This document shows positions 52,840 through 64,000 of a stretch of 64,000 nucleotides of DNA, in pieces. This DNA is from Antennarius striatus (Eukaryota; Chordata; Actinopteri; Lophiiformes; Antennariidae): NCBI RefSeq assembly GCF_040054535.1, contig NC_090782.1, forward strand, positions 23,783,501-23,847,500, written 5' to 3'. The notes beneath the pieces were generated by a model. That model did no database searches. It saw nothing but the letters and a program-made list of their open reading frames with translations, and was not told the DNA's origin. The number at the start of each line of letters is the position of its first letter. Position 1 is the stretch's first letter. Made by a program: the position numbers and the translations under genes.

Positions 52840-55800
52840 CTGTGTGTGCGAGAGTGTGTGTGTGTGCAGGGAAGCGTCTCGCATTGAACCCATGTCCTCA
52901 TGGATGTTTTTAATCTGACTGAATTATTTTAAAATGAGAAAAAGTCTGGTTTAAATATTTCTCATTTGAACTTACAAAAAACACACAATAAAATAAAGAT
53001 CAATCTAAACGACGTTAGAGGCTCAACATTTACACATTTATCAAAAATTTAATTCCAAATGAAATGTTTTGAACGATTATTTTTAAATGTTTCCACAAAA
53101 GGAAAGTAGGTCAGTGACATTTAACGGAAAATGTCGCCATCTGCTGGTGGCTGACGGTCCCTGCAGAAACATGATGGACCCTTGACCAATTTAATTTAAC
53201 AATATTTAGTTATGTGACGAGGGACAGGCTGACAGACGAGGTTAGACAAGAATCTCCATGGACTATGATGTTTGCAGATGACATTGTGATCTGCAGTGAG
53301 AGCAGGGAACAGGTGGAGGAAAAGCTAGAGAGGTGGAGGTTTGTCCTGGAAAGGAGAGGAATGAAGGTTAGCCGCAGTAAGACAGAGTACATTTGTGTGA
53401 ATGAGAGGGACCCAAGTGGAAGAGTGAGGTTACAGGGAGAAGAGATCAAGAAGGTGGAGGATTTGAAGTACTTAGGCTCAACAGTCCAGAGCAATGGAGA
53501 GTGTGGAAAAGAGGTGAAGAAGCGTGTCCAGGCAGGATGGAACGGGTGGAGGAAAGTGTCAGGTGTGATGTGTGATAGAAGAGTTTCAGCTAAAATGAAA
53601 GGAAAGGTGTACAAAACTGTGGTGAGACCAGTGATGTTGTTTGGTCTAGAGACAGTGTCACTGAGGAAAAGACAGGAGACAGAGCTGGAGGTAGCAGAGA
53701 TGAAGATGCTGAGGTTCTCTCTGGGAGTGACCAGGAAGGATAGGATCAGGAATGAGTACATCAGAGGGACAGCACATGTTAGAGGTTCTGGAGATAAAGT
53801 CAGAGAGGCCAGACTGAGATGGTTTGGACATGTCCAGAGGAGAGATAGTGAATATATTGGTAGAAGGATGCTGAGTTTTGAACTGCCAGGCAGGAGGCCT
53901 AGAGGAAGACCAAAGAGGAGGTTTATGGATGTAGTGAAAGAGGACATGAAGGTAGTTGGTGTGAGAGAAGAGGATGCAGAAGACAGGGTTAGATGGAGGC
54001 AATTGATTCGCTGTGGCGACCCCTGAAGGGAAAAGCCGGAAGGAAAAAGAAAAGAAGAATTATAGTTTTAGCTGTTATGTTAAAAAAATGACTGAAAATA
54101 TACATTCAACGATCAAATGCTGGGTAAACGTACGTGACACGTGACACTCTTCTTCCTCTTCCTCTTTGGCGCAGCTGTCTGGAGCGGAGAAGCCCCCTGC
54201 TGGCGAACCGGAGAACAACACGTCATCAACAGCGGGCGGAGCGGAAGCTCCTTCAGACGGAGGCAGCAAGGTGACGTCACGGCAGCACGACGGGTTCAAC
54301 AAGGGGTTAATTCAGCATAACAACAACAATAATGACAATACTGCAATTAAAAGTTCTTTACATGCAAGAAATTCAGATTGAAGTTTTTTAATGATGTAAA
54401 AATTTAAATTTAGCAACTTCTAAAAAAAAAAAAAAGCAAAAACAAAAGTATTCAAACCTGACAATAACAATAAAAAATAAGAAATTAAACGATAAAAGCT
54501 ATGAACAGAAGGAAAAACAAAACAAAGAACTGTATATAAATAACTTAAAATAAGGATGAAAAAAGAAAACAAAAATCTTGAAATTAAAAATATAAAAATA
54601 TCAAAGTTTGTCAACATCACAACTGTAACTCCAATCTAGAACAGTCAAGCTAGTTTAGCTTTAGCCTGATCTTAGTCCCGCCCCCACAACGTTGTGTGTT
54701 AATTGGTTTGGTAGTTTCTTACATAAACGGTGGAAATGCCCTCAGTTACATTCACTCAATAACGATGGTAAAGAAAGGGGATCCACCCCTTGAGCCTGAT
54801 AGGCTCTATGTTGGATGTTTCTTGTGAACCCTCGCCTGGAGCAGAACCTCGATCCAGATCAACCGCTAACGCTAACAGCTCACTCTTTATTTTACTTCTC
54901 CTGAACCTTCCCTCAGGTGGAGATGGTGTTCTGGCTCCTCTCCATGCTCGCTAACAGAGACAAGGAGGAGATGTCCCGGACTCTGCTAGCTCTGTCCAGC
55001 TCTCAGGACAGCTGTCTCGCCATGAGGAAGTCGGGCTGCGTCCCCCTTCTTGTCCAGATCCTACACGAGGCACCGTGCAGTACCGGCGGACCCGGGGAAA
55101 CCACGACAGGCGCTCTGGTGACCGGATGCAGCCGGGAGGCCAAATCCAGAGCTAGTGCCGCTCTCCATAACATCATCTACTCCCAGCAGGACGAGGGCCA
55201 GGCCCGCCGGGAGATGAGGGTCCTGCACATGCTGGAGCAGGTCCGGACCTACTGCGACAGTGGCTGGGACTGGATTGAGAGCCACGCAGGGGCACCCTCA
55301 CCTGGAAGAACCAAAACCACTGGCGAGTAAAGCTCTCGCAAATCCCCTGGTAACCAGGAGCGATTAGTCTCATCAGCGGTTGTTGGTTCTGTCTTCTCCA
55401 GACATCCCTGAACCGGTAGACCCTCAGATCTGCCAGGCCATGTGTGCCATCATGAAGCTGTCCTTCGAAGAGGAGTACAGACGGGCCATGAATGAATTAG
55501 GTGAGTTGGGAACCTTCGTTTTGATCCCATCTCTGCAGAACCAGCATCCCATCACGCTGTTAAGAGATTGTGTTTTTATCCAGGGGGTCTGCAGGTGGTG
55601 GCCGATCTTATCCACCTGGACCAGGACATGTACGGAACGCAGAACGACCCCATCAACATGGCACTGCGCCGCTATGCAGGGATGGCGGTTACCAACCTGA
55701 CCTTTGGTGACGTTGTCAACAAGGTACAGAAGAACGTGACTGGGGGACGGGAGGGATTGACGTTAAACCGGTCAATGGCGCAAAAAAGTCTGGAGACCAC

Positions 55801-58800
55801 TGAGCTACTGTGTTGTGGTTAGGATGTTGACGGTTTGGTTTTAGCATTAGCATCCTGTTTTGCATCTGCATGTCTTTAAACTCGGTGTTATTGTTAGCTT
55901 GTTTTAGTGTAAGCATGTCTTTAGACTTGGTCTTCTGCCTCAGTAGTTGAGAGACAGAGTTCCAACCAACCAGAACAGGTTGCTAGCTTGACCTCCTCCG
56001 TGTTTCGCTTCAGGCCACTCTGTGCTCCAAGAAGAACTGCCTCCAGGCTCTGGTGGCCCAGCTCGCCTCAGACAGCGAGGAGCTTCACCAGGTGGTCTCC
56101 AGCATCCTGAGGAATCTGTCTTGGAGGGCCGACATCAACAGCAAGCGAGTCCTCAGGGACATTGGCTGTGTGTCTGCACTGATGACCTGCGCCCTGCAGG
56201 CCACCAAGGTAACAGGAAACAGACCCGCCCCCACAAGGAGTACAGGAAGTCCTGGAAGAACTTTTTTGGAGAACTATATGCAACTGTTTTTGTGCTGGTT
56301 TTCCAGGAGTCGACCTTGAAGAGTCTTCTGAGCGCCCTGTGGAATCTGTCAGCACACAGCATCGACAACAAGATGGCTATCTGTTCGGTGGACGGAGCTC
56401 TGGGCTTCCTGGTTAGCACCTTGACATACCGATGCCAGACCAATTCGCTTGCCATCATTGAGAGTGGCGGAGGGATCCTTCGTAATGTGTCCAGTCTGGT
56501 CGCCACAAGAGAAGACTACAGGTAATTTCGTGGGACTCTGACATTCTATTTTCTCAACAACCCTAAAATAATTTAACCAAGCAAACTAAAAAGACCAACT
56601 AACTAAAATATGCGTTTTGTAAGTGTAATGATACTAAAATGTATTCATCCTCCTTCTTCTCTTTAAAAGACAAATCCTACGGGACCACAGCTGCCTCCAA
56701 ACTCTGCTGCAGCACCTTCGCTCCCACAGCCTGACCATCGTGAGTAACGCCTGCGGGACTCTTTGGAACCTTTCTGCCAGAAGTCCAAAAGATCAGGAGC
56801 TGCTGTGGGACCTTGGAGCTGTTAGCATGCTGCGCAACCTCATCCATTCCAAGCACAAAATGATAGCTATGGGCAGTGCTGCAGCTTTAAGGAATCTCCT
56901 CACCAATCGACCCTTGAAGTACAAAGACACCGCGGTTGTATCTCCTGGCTCTTGCATGCCTTCCCTCTACATGAGGAAACAGAAGGCTCTGGAGGCCGAG
57001 CTGGATGCCAAACACCTTGCAGAGACATTTGACACCCTTGAGAAACAGAGTCCCAAGCACTTGACCCTCAACAAGCCGCTACGGCACATTGAGAGTCTGG
57101 CAAAGGATTATGCATCAGATTCTGGTTGCTTTGATGATGATGAGGCCCCTAACGTTTCAAGTAGTCTGGACACTGGGAGCTTCTCAATGCTGTCTATGTT
57201 TCTTACCAACTCAAACTTGGTGCAAAACCAGCCACGCAAGAGGGATAATGAACCGGAAAGAGACGTAGACCAGCTTCATACGATCGGGAAGACACACGAG
57301 CCTTCTGATGACGTGTCTGCTGCTGCAGAGAAGCTTGCAAAAAAGATCACCAACACTGTTGCCAAGATCGACAGGTTGGTGGAGGACATCACCATGCACA
57401 CATCCTCAGAGGACAGTTTTAGCCTGAGCTCTGAAGACCACCTGGCAGAGTGGCCCTATGGAATGGATGAACTCAATGGAGCCCAGGCAAAGTCATGCTC
57501 CCCCTGCCGATTCTCAGATACGAGTAGCTTGGCCCACCGAGAACGGTTCAGTCGAGCGAACGCCCTCTTACGGCTCAAAACAGCCCATACAAGTGTATCA
57601 ACAGATAGCTTAAACAGCGGAAGCACCAGTGATGGCTATTGTGGCAGCAAGGATCACTTTCGACCTGATTCAGGATCCTTGACCATGCAGCAACGACCCA
57701 ACCAGCTTGACCTCAAGGTGGCTCATCAAGATTGGCCGAATTTAGTACCTTCTGTTCTTAATGAGACTAGCCAGCAGGATATTCCTGAGAGAGATTCTGT
57801 AGACAACAAAGACGTGAAACCTTTGGATATCAGCAGTACAGACGCAGAAAAGAACCAGGATCAACCGGTACAGACACCCGTCAGTGAATCCACGAAAGTC
57901 TCCTCTGATGTCAGCATGACTTCAATTAAACTGTCTCCTTCTTATCAGCAGGTCCCGCTCATTCAGAGTGTGGCCAAATTTGGTGTAGCAAAGACAGCGA
58001 TCAATGTTCAGGCTGCCCAAGCAATGAGGAGACAAGCCTGGGTACCAACCGTGATGACTGGGGGCAGCATTACAAAATTTTCACCATTGGCATCCACCAG
58101 AAGTCCAACCATTGGTACGATGGAGACAGTCCAGAAATACTCCGTGGAAAACACCCCAATTTGCTTCTCCCGCTGCAGTTCACTTTCCTCCCTGTCTTCT
58201 GGGGATGGACCACTGGATGGACAAAGTGAGAACGAGCTTGAGAGTGACTCATCATTAGAAATAATTGAAGTGGGGGATGAAGAAGTGGTTAAGAGAGCCG
58301 AAGAAGATGAAACACTGGAGGATCTGACTGACAGCCAATTTCTCATGACAGACCCAAAAACCTTCCCCTGTAAAGAGACAGATCCTATTGAGATTCCCTG
58401 TCCTGCCAAAAGGGAAAAGGTCTTCCTCAGAGGAGCTTCACCAGCAATACTTGAAGATAGGTCTCCTTCTAGTTCATCTGAAAACTACGTACACGAGACA
58501 CCCCTGGTGTTGAGTCGCTGCAGCTCAGTCAGTTCACTGGGGAGCTTTGAATCTCCTTCTATTGCTAGTTCAATCCAAAGCGATCCTTGCAGTGAGATGA
58601 TTGATGGAACAATAAGTCCCAGTGATCTTCCTGACAGCCCAGGCCAGACCATGCCTCCTAGTAGAAGCAAAACGCCATGTTGCGTTGAGTCAAATGTACC
58701 AGAAGCACAGCCTACAGGAATAGCCGGTCAATGGGAAAACAGCCTGCGAAAATTTATGGAGATAGCAGATTCCAAGGAAAGGTTCAACCTTCCTCCTGAC

Positions 58801-61800
58801 CTGGACAACATGATCTACTTCACTGTGGAAAAGCCCTCCGAGAATTTCTCCTGTGCCTCGAGTTTAAGCGCTTTGCCTCTTCACGAACATTACATACAGA
58901 AAGACGTGGAACTGAAATTGACGCCCCTACTCCAGCAAAATGACAAAAATGTTCCTTACCCTGATGAGGATGAGCGAGGAGTTGACCACGGAGAGCGATA
59001 CAGCGAGGGCAACTCAGATGACGACATAGAAATCCTCAAGGAATGCATCAACTCAGCAATGCCCTCCAAGTTCAGAAAAGTAAGACCTTCCCTGATGACC
59101 ACCATTACTCCTCATATTCTCAATTCCCAAATCCGAAAACAAATACATCTCCCAGTGTACATGATGCTGCCAAACGGAAAAACCCAACTGTATCCTGGGA
59201 GGAAGATTGTCATCCCACAAAAGGACTTTAAATTTGACGATTCATCCTTCACTGATTCTGCAGAAGGTACACCAGTGAACTTCTCAAGCACAACATCCCT
59301 AAGTGATGACACACTTCAATATCCCGTTAAGGACAGGGGGGCTAAAGACTGCACCGCTAAAGGTATGAGCAAACAAGAGTTTCTCAATGATGAGGCAAAG
59401 AGGATCGAAGACTTGAGGATATTCTCCCACTTCCACCAACCCAACAGGGTGAACTACCCACCTGAGATACAAGTGAACCGGATCACCAGACATGTTGTCC
59501 CCACTCAGAGGGTGCTGATGCAAAGCAAAGAGGTCGCTGATAGAGTGGCAAGTCAGCGACATCGTGATCAGTCGCCTAACCAACAAAAGAGACCATGTCA
59601 AGGCCAAAGCAGGAAACTGGAACTGCCTGTTATCAAGCAAAACGCTGAAGGTATTGTGACATCTCAAAAAGGAAATACAGTCTTTCGGAAAATTACACAG
59701 TCCTCAGATGACAGTAACAGCTTCTATGATGATGAAAATGATGGGTCGTTGAAGCAAACAATTAGAAAACAGACCAGGGAATCAAATAAAACAACTCTCT
59801 CTCGAAGTATGACTAATATTGGCAAGCTTGATAATTACCAAGGGAAGGCCAGAGGATTCCACAGGATAAAAGAGAATCTGATAAAGGGTGAATCCAAGGG
59901 ATGTTACTCACTCAGCTCCTCTCTCAGTTCGCTGAGTGATGCAGAGTTTGAGGATCATAAATCAAAAGGTCAGCAAATATGGTATAAAAACAGACACAAC
60001 AAATTCCTAAATATGGTACAACAATCAAAGCCTGTGACTGTTCACAGTAGGTACGAAGAGCCAAGCTCCCCAAGCTCTGTTAGCATCGATTCAGAAGATG
60101 ACCTCCTTCAGAAATGCATCACATCGGCCATGCCCAAGCAGAGAAGGAAGCTTGCTGCCCGTAGAAAGAAAGAAAATAATCAAAAGCAAAAGGCGTCCGA
60201 TGGGTGGAACATAGATGAAGAAATGGATAGTGATGATACAGCATGGGATAAAGATTCAGATCTCAACAGTGTTGAATGGAAAGCCATACAAGAAGGCGCA
60301 AATTGTGTTGTCACCGGGCTGCAGGCATCAAAGTCCCAAGAGCCATCCTCTGAGGAGACTGAATCAGTGCTGTCATTCATGTCGACTTCCAGCTTTACGC
60401 CCAAAGAACGGAAGTTTGCCAAAGACAAAAAGGCAAATAAACCTCTGGACTTCGCTCAGCGCAAACCAGTTGCAAACTTACCAGTGGTTTTCAGAGGCAG
60501 GACGGTGACCTATACACCGAAAAAAGAGACAGCTCCATCGCAAAGACCCCCTCCCAGAAAAGTACCAACCAAGACGGATGCTCCAAAGAACCCAAACCTT
60601 GCTCAGCACAGATCAAAGAGTCTTCATCGATTAGGCCATCCCCAGGATGCTGAGCTTTCTTTGCCAAAGAGGAGCTCCACTCCACCTCCCAGGATACCAA
60701 AAAGTTCATCCTCCGGATCATCACAATCATCTACACCGACCAAGCAGTCAATGAAGATACCATCCCCAACAAAGAATGATAAAACTGTCCAGAAAAAGAA
60801 TACCTCGCCGAATAGTAGCCCGCCAGCAAGCAGCCCCCCAGAAAGAAAAGGACGTTCTCCTGTTGTGAATCAAAATGAAAAGTCCCCACCCCCCAAGACT
60901 CAGAAGTCACCCGTCCGAATCCCTTTCATGCAGAATTCAGTCAGGCCCAGACCTTTGTCCCCCCTGGTGACAAACCAAACAACCAGCAGACAAACCAATC
61001 AGAACAACGGGAAAAAGGTTCAGCCGACAAATCGAATTGAACTCGTTAGGATGACCTCAGCTCATTCAAATGGCAGTGAGTCTGATCGCAATGGGTTTAT
61101 GCGACAGCTGACCTACATCAAGGAATCAAAGACTATGTTGAGACGTGACGGCTCTGCACGCAGCTTGACCAGATCTCAGAATGCCTCTCCCCGCAGAGCC
61201 GTTCCTGGAGCTTCAGCTGTCTTCCTTTGCTCATCACGTTGTCAGGAACTTAAGGCCGCTGCGCAAACCCCGAGAAGGGTGCAAATAAAAGGTGCAGTGC
61301 AAGTGCAGCAACTTAAACAGCCCAATAACGGTCACCAGAAGCAAACGCCATCCATATCAAGAGCCACATCTAGTGAAAGGAACCAGCCTTTAAGACGTCC
61401 AGGCAGGCGAACTAGCTCTGAAAGCCCCTGTAGGGCGGCTCAGCGTAGCAGACCTGGTAGGGTGTCTGGAGCCATGCAGCAACAAGATAAAGACAATTTT
61501 AAACGTCATGCCTCATCACCGAGCATAAACATACTGAGCCGTGTTACCAGCCGTTCTTCCCTCCGCTCTTCATCATCGGATTCAAGTGGGAGAGCAAAGA
61601 GTGAGGATGACATGAAGAAAAAAGTGCAGAGATCTTCATCTCGGCTGAATGACAGAGTCACTTGGAGAAGGATCAGGGATGAAGAAGTACCTCAGATTTT
61701 AAAAATTACTCTGCCAGCCAACGCATTACCTCTGGTGCCTTCTCCTGATGGGGAAAAGCCAAAGCCACCAGCTCTTGCGGGAAAACTACCAACCATTCTA

Positions 61801-62184
61801 CTTGCATCTCGCAAGACGAGTGATGCAACAGTCCAGACAGACGACTTCTCAACCAACAAAATCAACATGAGCACTTCCCCAACCGTTGAAGCAGTTCCAG
61901 TGGAGGAAATAGCACGGCTTGCGGTACTCAGAAAGATTGGTCCTATCACCGGGACTAACTTCCACGATGGAGATTCAGATGGGTCTCTGAGGAGCCACAG
62001 CACTGTCTCTACGGGAAAATCAGACAACCACGTGGGTGGAGCGGTCCATTTCCGTCAAGGATCCCCCAGCAAGGCTGCCCGAATCACTCCATTTAACTAC
62101 ATCCCAAGCCCCATGGCCTCCTTCCAACAAGAAACGCCGAGCCAAGCTGTCAATGAGAAACCAGGTGGGAAAAGTGACTCGTAG
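45856..62184 (+). CDS. apc2: APC2, adenomatous polyposis coli protein 2
   Basis: APC2 is a neural-enriched paralogue of APC that binds beta-catenin and axin in the destruction complex and associates with microtubules. Coding exons: 45856-45996, 46259-46349, 47357-47702, 47862-47970, 48086-48199, 48301-48375, 54175-54270, 54917-55322, 55402-55500, 55584-55723, 56014-56208, 56307-56521, 56670-62184. Phases agree throughout, giving 7542 bp and 2513 residues (human APC2 about 2300). The start is placed at the ATG before AHAVASYDQL, matching the family N-terminal coiled coil. Then come a poorly conserved exon 3, armadillo repeats (54917-about 56990), beta-catenin and axin-binding motifs and a basic region in the last exon. 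The C terminus KSDS lacks the PDZ-binding TSV end of APC, as in APC2. Intron 8 has a GC donor. Intron 6 hosts an antisense gene and a retrotransposon. Confidence 0.96.
45997..46258 (+). repeat. minisatellites filling apc2 intron 1
   Basis: The first part (about 46005-46100) is an array of accagaacc/actagaacc words. The second (46179-46258) has three full and one partial copy of a 21-bp unit reading ttctcctggttctgatcctt plus g; the partial copy ends in the acceptor CTGTAG. The repeat therefore supplies the pyrimidine tract of exon 2. Confidence 0.9.
46350..47356 (+). other. apc2 intron 2, nothing coding
   Basis: Contains a pure G run of 17 bases (46890-46906), a B-box-like gggtttgaatccc (about 47018), an (AAAC)n run (about 47158-47180) and a (GGAT)n run (about 47273-47305). 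No exon was recognised. Confidence 0.6.
48686..51034 (-). CDS. FKED-repeat PRY-SPRY protein, nested antisense in apc2 intron 6
   Basis: Four coding exons on the minus strand: 50161-51034, 49764-49917, 49621-49658 and 48686-49263. Phases close exactly (1644 bp, 547 residues), and the 38-nt third exon is needed to keep the frame. Residues 1-40 are charged. Residues about 41-210 hold four clear copies and one weak copy of an amphipathic motif SxFKED...FKEDVxxVFxIxSSKD at 43, 87, 134, 165 and about 193. An acidic linker follows. Residues about 356-547 form a PRY-SPRY (B30.2) domain with ACCLTFDSNTAN, VYWEALWSGGVDIGVAY, QSWSLECS, RVGVHLDWSAGLLSFY and FTEPVYPAF. Such SPRY domains end many fish TRIM, NLR and stonustoxin-like proteins; here no RING, B-box, NACHT or pore-forming domain is present. 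An acceptor at about 51050 implies a non-coding first exon. Function unknown; a binding or immune-sensing role is a guess from the SPRY class. Confidence 0.72.
51675..51860 (-). promoter_or_regulatory. candidate promoter / non-coding first exon of the SPRY gene
   Basis: On the minus strand this stretch is relatively CpG-rich and ends in a donor GTAGCA then GTGAGT (exon side ends at 51675). It could join the acceptor TTTCAG just upstream of the ATG at 51034, leaving a short 5' leader (ggctcttaagaca). Motif-based inference only. Confidence 0.35.
52020..52085 (-). mobile_element. L2-type LINE tail fragment
   Basis: Contains aggtgtaccccgcctttcac and agccaactgggatagac. These are reverse-orientation hallmarks of the same L2-like 3' region seen at 4399-4640. 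Only about 65 bp are recognisable. Confidence 0.7.
52785..52838. repeat. (GT)n microsatellite
   Basis: A GT run of about 27 units, followed by a further interrupted GT stretch to about 52866, in apc2 intron 6. Confidence 0.95.
53214..54057 (+). mobile_element. 5'-truncated RTE-like non-LTR retrotransposon
   Basis: An open frame of about 270 codons matches the C-terminal half of a non-LTR reverse transcriptase. It starts just before the catalytic FADD box (MMFADDIVICSES, about 53268), followed by the YLGSTVQSNGE block, a VYKTVVRPVMLFG thumb segment and the RLRWFGHVQRR motif common in RTE-related fish elements. It stops at CGDP with TGA near 54026 and is followed by a purine-rich tail. The endonuclease and first half of the RT are absent, so it is not autonomous. 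The lack of stop codons suggests a recent insertion. It lies on the sense strand of apc2 intron 6. Confidence 0.88.
54917..56990 (+). other. apc2: APC2 armadillo-repeat region
   Basis: Exons 8-12 and the start of exon 13 encode the armadillo solenoid, the most conserved part of APC proteins. Diagnostic stretches: LHNIIYSQQDEG, RRYAGMAVTNLTFGD, ILRNLSWRADINSK, SALWNLSAHS, IIESGGGILRNVSSL, SNACGTLWNLSARS and MIAMGSAAALRNLL. The domain binds regulators such as ASEF and kinesin-associated proteins in APC relatives. Confidence 0.95.
55323..55401 (+). other. apc2: apc2 intron 8 with a GC donor
   Basis: The only phase-compatible donor after the conserved WDW segment is ACTG followed by GCGAGT. Using the nearby GTAAAG three bases on would shift the frame and give a TGA a few codons into exon 9. 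The acceptor CCAG at 55398-55401 is ordinary. The intron is only 79 bp. Confidence 0.7.
56670..62184 (+). other. apc2: giant terminal coding exon of apc2
   Basis: A 5.5-kb uninterrupted exon, as in other APC genes, encodes 1837 residues. Beta-catenin-binding 20-residue-repeat-like motifs: TPICFSRCSSLSSLS (about 58152), TPLVLSRCSSVSSLG (about 58500), ENFSCASSLSAL (about 58840), TPVNFSSTTSLSD (about 59270) and CYSLSSSLSSLSD (about 59902). Two SAMP axin-binding motifs: CINSAMPSK (about 59044) and CITSAMPKQ (about 60115). DYASDSGCFDDD at about 57110. From about 60400 the sequence is basic, Ser/Pro-rich and microtubule-binding in type, with SPVRIPFMQ (about 60907), TWRRIRDEEVPQIL (about 61660) and ITPFNYIPSPM (about 62082). 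It stops at TAG 62182-62184. Confidence 0.95.
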
Positions 62185-64000
62185 GACATTTCGTGGACTA
62201 CATGGAGGACTAAACAATGTTCCGGTACAAACTCAGCACTCAGGCAGACTGACGCGGTTTGTGCTGTCCCCATACCTCGGGTAATGACCCTAAGCGCTCC
62301 CAATTAAACTTTACTCTCTGAACAGCTTACATATACAATTCATACAGGGTGGGGACAGGTTTGATAGAAAAGACTATCAAAAATCTTAGAGATGCACTTC
62401 ACACACAAATCTCAACACAAAATGGAAGCGCATCTTTTTGTACTTTTGTATTTGTATAATATTCATTGCCTGGTAGAACTGTAGTGAAACACAAACACAC
62501 TGAACTTAAACACATGAACGGCCACTTTTCCTGAGACAGAACCAAGTGAAGAATATTATGCAAACTTCTGAGGAAGAATTTAGTTGGACCTTTTCCTGGA
62601 AAGACTCACAAATATGGTAACACAATGAGATGTAAAGTCTGTCTTCACATCCAGTATGTCAGAACACTCATTATGAAACACTGCTTGCCTTTCTGGTTTG
62701 AAGCGCAGCAGGGTTGGGGGAACACTGTTGATGAAACGCCAGCCATTTTCCTTCTTTTTATTCTTCCAATGCTCCAGCTTTAGGTGTGTAAGTTATGACA
62801 AGGAGGTTGTGTCTTTGTCTGTTTTTGCCACTTGACAAGATTACACAAAAACTACAAATCCAGTTTCTTTGAAATCTGGTGGCCCACTTTGGGACAAGGA
62901 AGATCCATTAAATTCAGACTATGTAGGTTGGGAGGTGGGTACCGAAATCACGCAAATCTGTCTGGTAGGTTTCTGGAGAACTCGGCCTCGTTGGCGAAGG
63001 TGAAAATTATGGAATTGCTGGGTATAAATTCTCCCAGTTGGGTTGAAAAGGTTTTAAGGTTTTGATTTATGAAGTGTTCCCCTCGACACCTACTGAACTC
63101 TGTGCTACATTCACATCACCCGGCTGAAGCGACTCAGTTCGGATTTTCTTTACCCATCTTTCATTTTTTCAGGACTGTGTGAACACAAAAGTAGAATCTT
63201 TTCTAATCATGTTTCATTTGTGGCATTTGTGGTTTTTCCCAAGAAGTCCACGTCACCTCAGTGTAGTCATTACTGTCATGGTCCTAGATTGGTGTTCAGC
63301 ATCCACCAAAGCCAGCTGACTACATATGTTCACTGCTAGCATCCAGTTGGGTTTATGCACCAGGAGATAACTCCTGTCAAAACATGTCAATAGTCACATG
63401 ACTGCTGATTGGCAGACAGGTATTCACATCACATCTAGACACGAGTCAAAGGGATTAAGATTTTGAACCACTCAGAACAAGAATTGCAACCGAACCATGG
63501 GGCTTGTGATGTGAGCGTCACCGTCGTTTAAACCATCAGCTGATTCGGAACGCCTTTGATCTCTCCTCACGCTTTCCGATCACTTTTGTAAATAACTTGC
63601 AGATATAGAAAATCAACGCTTCCTGGTGGGCAGAAGAATCTGTTTCTCCCTGACAGCATGCTCATATATTCCCTGGCTGTGTACACATGTAAACATGGAG
63701 GACTCGGGAAGACAAGTTTAGCGGCCAGGAGTGACGCCCAATGACAGCATTGCTTGCTAACTGTATTCAAGTGCTGCAAAGACCTATAATGAACAATCAG
63801 TCTAGATGAACGGCACCTCCGTTAGCACAAGGCGTTTACGTTACATTTGTGTTTGCTACTAGATTCAGACACTTGCTGTTGCGCACTTCCTGTCACGATA
63901 AAACCGGATCCTTTGATGGGTGGGCACAAACTATTAATACCTGCTTAATTGTGCTTTTAGTGATAGGTCAAGAAGAATATAAAGACAATAGTATTCTCTG
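62185..64000 (+). other. apc2: apc2 3' flank / probable 3' UTR
   Basis: No coding exon or repeat array was recognised. I found no canonical AATAAA on the plus strand in this stretch; the variant ATTAAA occurs at 62303-62308 and 62907-62912. The transcript may run past the window edge. Confidence 0.5.

Noticed and set aside
53210..53947. Minus-strand open frame of 245 codons
   Set aside because: It is the reverse shadow of the retrotransposon reverse transcriptase reading frame.

Overview
The window is nuclear DNA of a ray-finned fish, most likely a percomorph with a compact genome. The evidence is vertebrate genes with GT-AG introns, many introns of only 70-500 bp, abundant (CA)n/(GT)n tracts, and teleost-type L2 and RTE retrotransposon tails. 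Nothing bacterial, viral or plasmid-like was seen.

Layout. (1) 1-15673, + strand: the 3' part of mast3, a microtubule-associated Ser/Thr kinase. There are 26 coding exons in the window (the 5' end lies outside), covering DUF1908, the AGC kinase domain, the PDZ domain and a long disordered tail. (2) 15674-about 19020: probable mast3 3' UTR with a peculiar GATATC/GATAGC-rich repeat. (3) About 20.1-35.2 kb: a 15-kb AT-rich satellite with roughly 150-bp monomers, higher-order duplications and decayed edges. (4) 37073-38286, - strand: diras1, a three-exon Ras-like GTPase, with a GC-rich candidate promoter near 41.0-41.2 kb and several minisatellites upstream. (5) 45856-62184, + strand: apc2, 13 coding exons encoding about 2513 residues. 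Its 5.8-kb intron 6 holds an antisense four-exon gene (48686-51034) for a 547-residue protein with N-terminal FKED repeats and a C-terminal PRY-SPRY domain. The same intron carries a 5'-truncated RTE-like retrotransposon. (6) 62185-64000: apc2 3' flank.

Functional context. MAST3 and APC2 both act on microtubules and DIRAS1 is a small GTPase abundant in neurons. All three are on human chromosome 19p, so this looks like a conserved block and not an operon. mast3 and diras1 converge on the satellite; diras1 and apc2 are head to head. The nested SPRY gene belongs to the immune-type, lineage-expanded SPRY class of fish and is the least familiar coding feature. The other unusual structures are oppositely oriented telomere-like arrays flanking four frame-neutral mast3 exons, an in-frame 21-nt candidate microexon, a GC-AG intron in apc2, and the satellite. 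All exon borders were read by eye from splice dinucleotides, phase continuity and resemblance to known family members; no alignment or transcript evidence was available.
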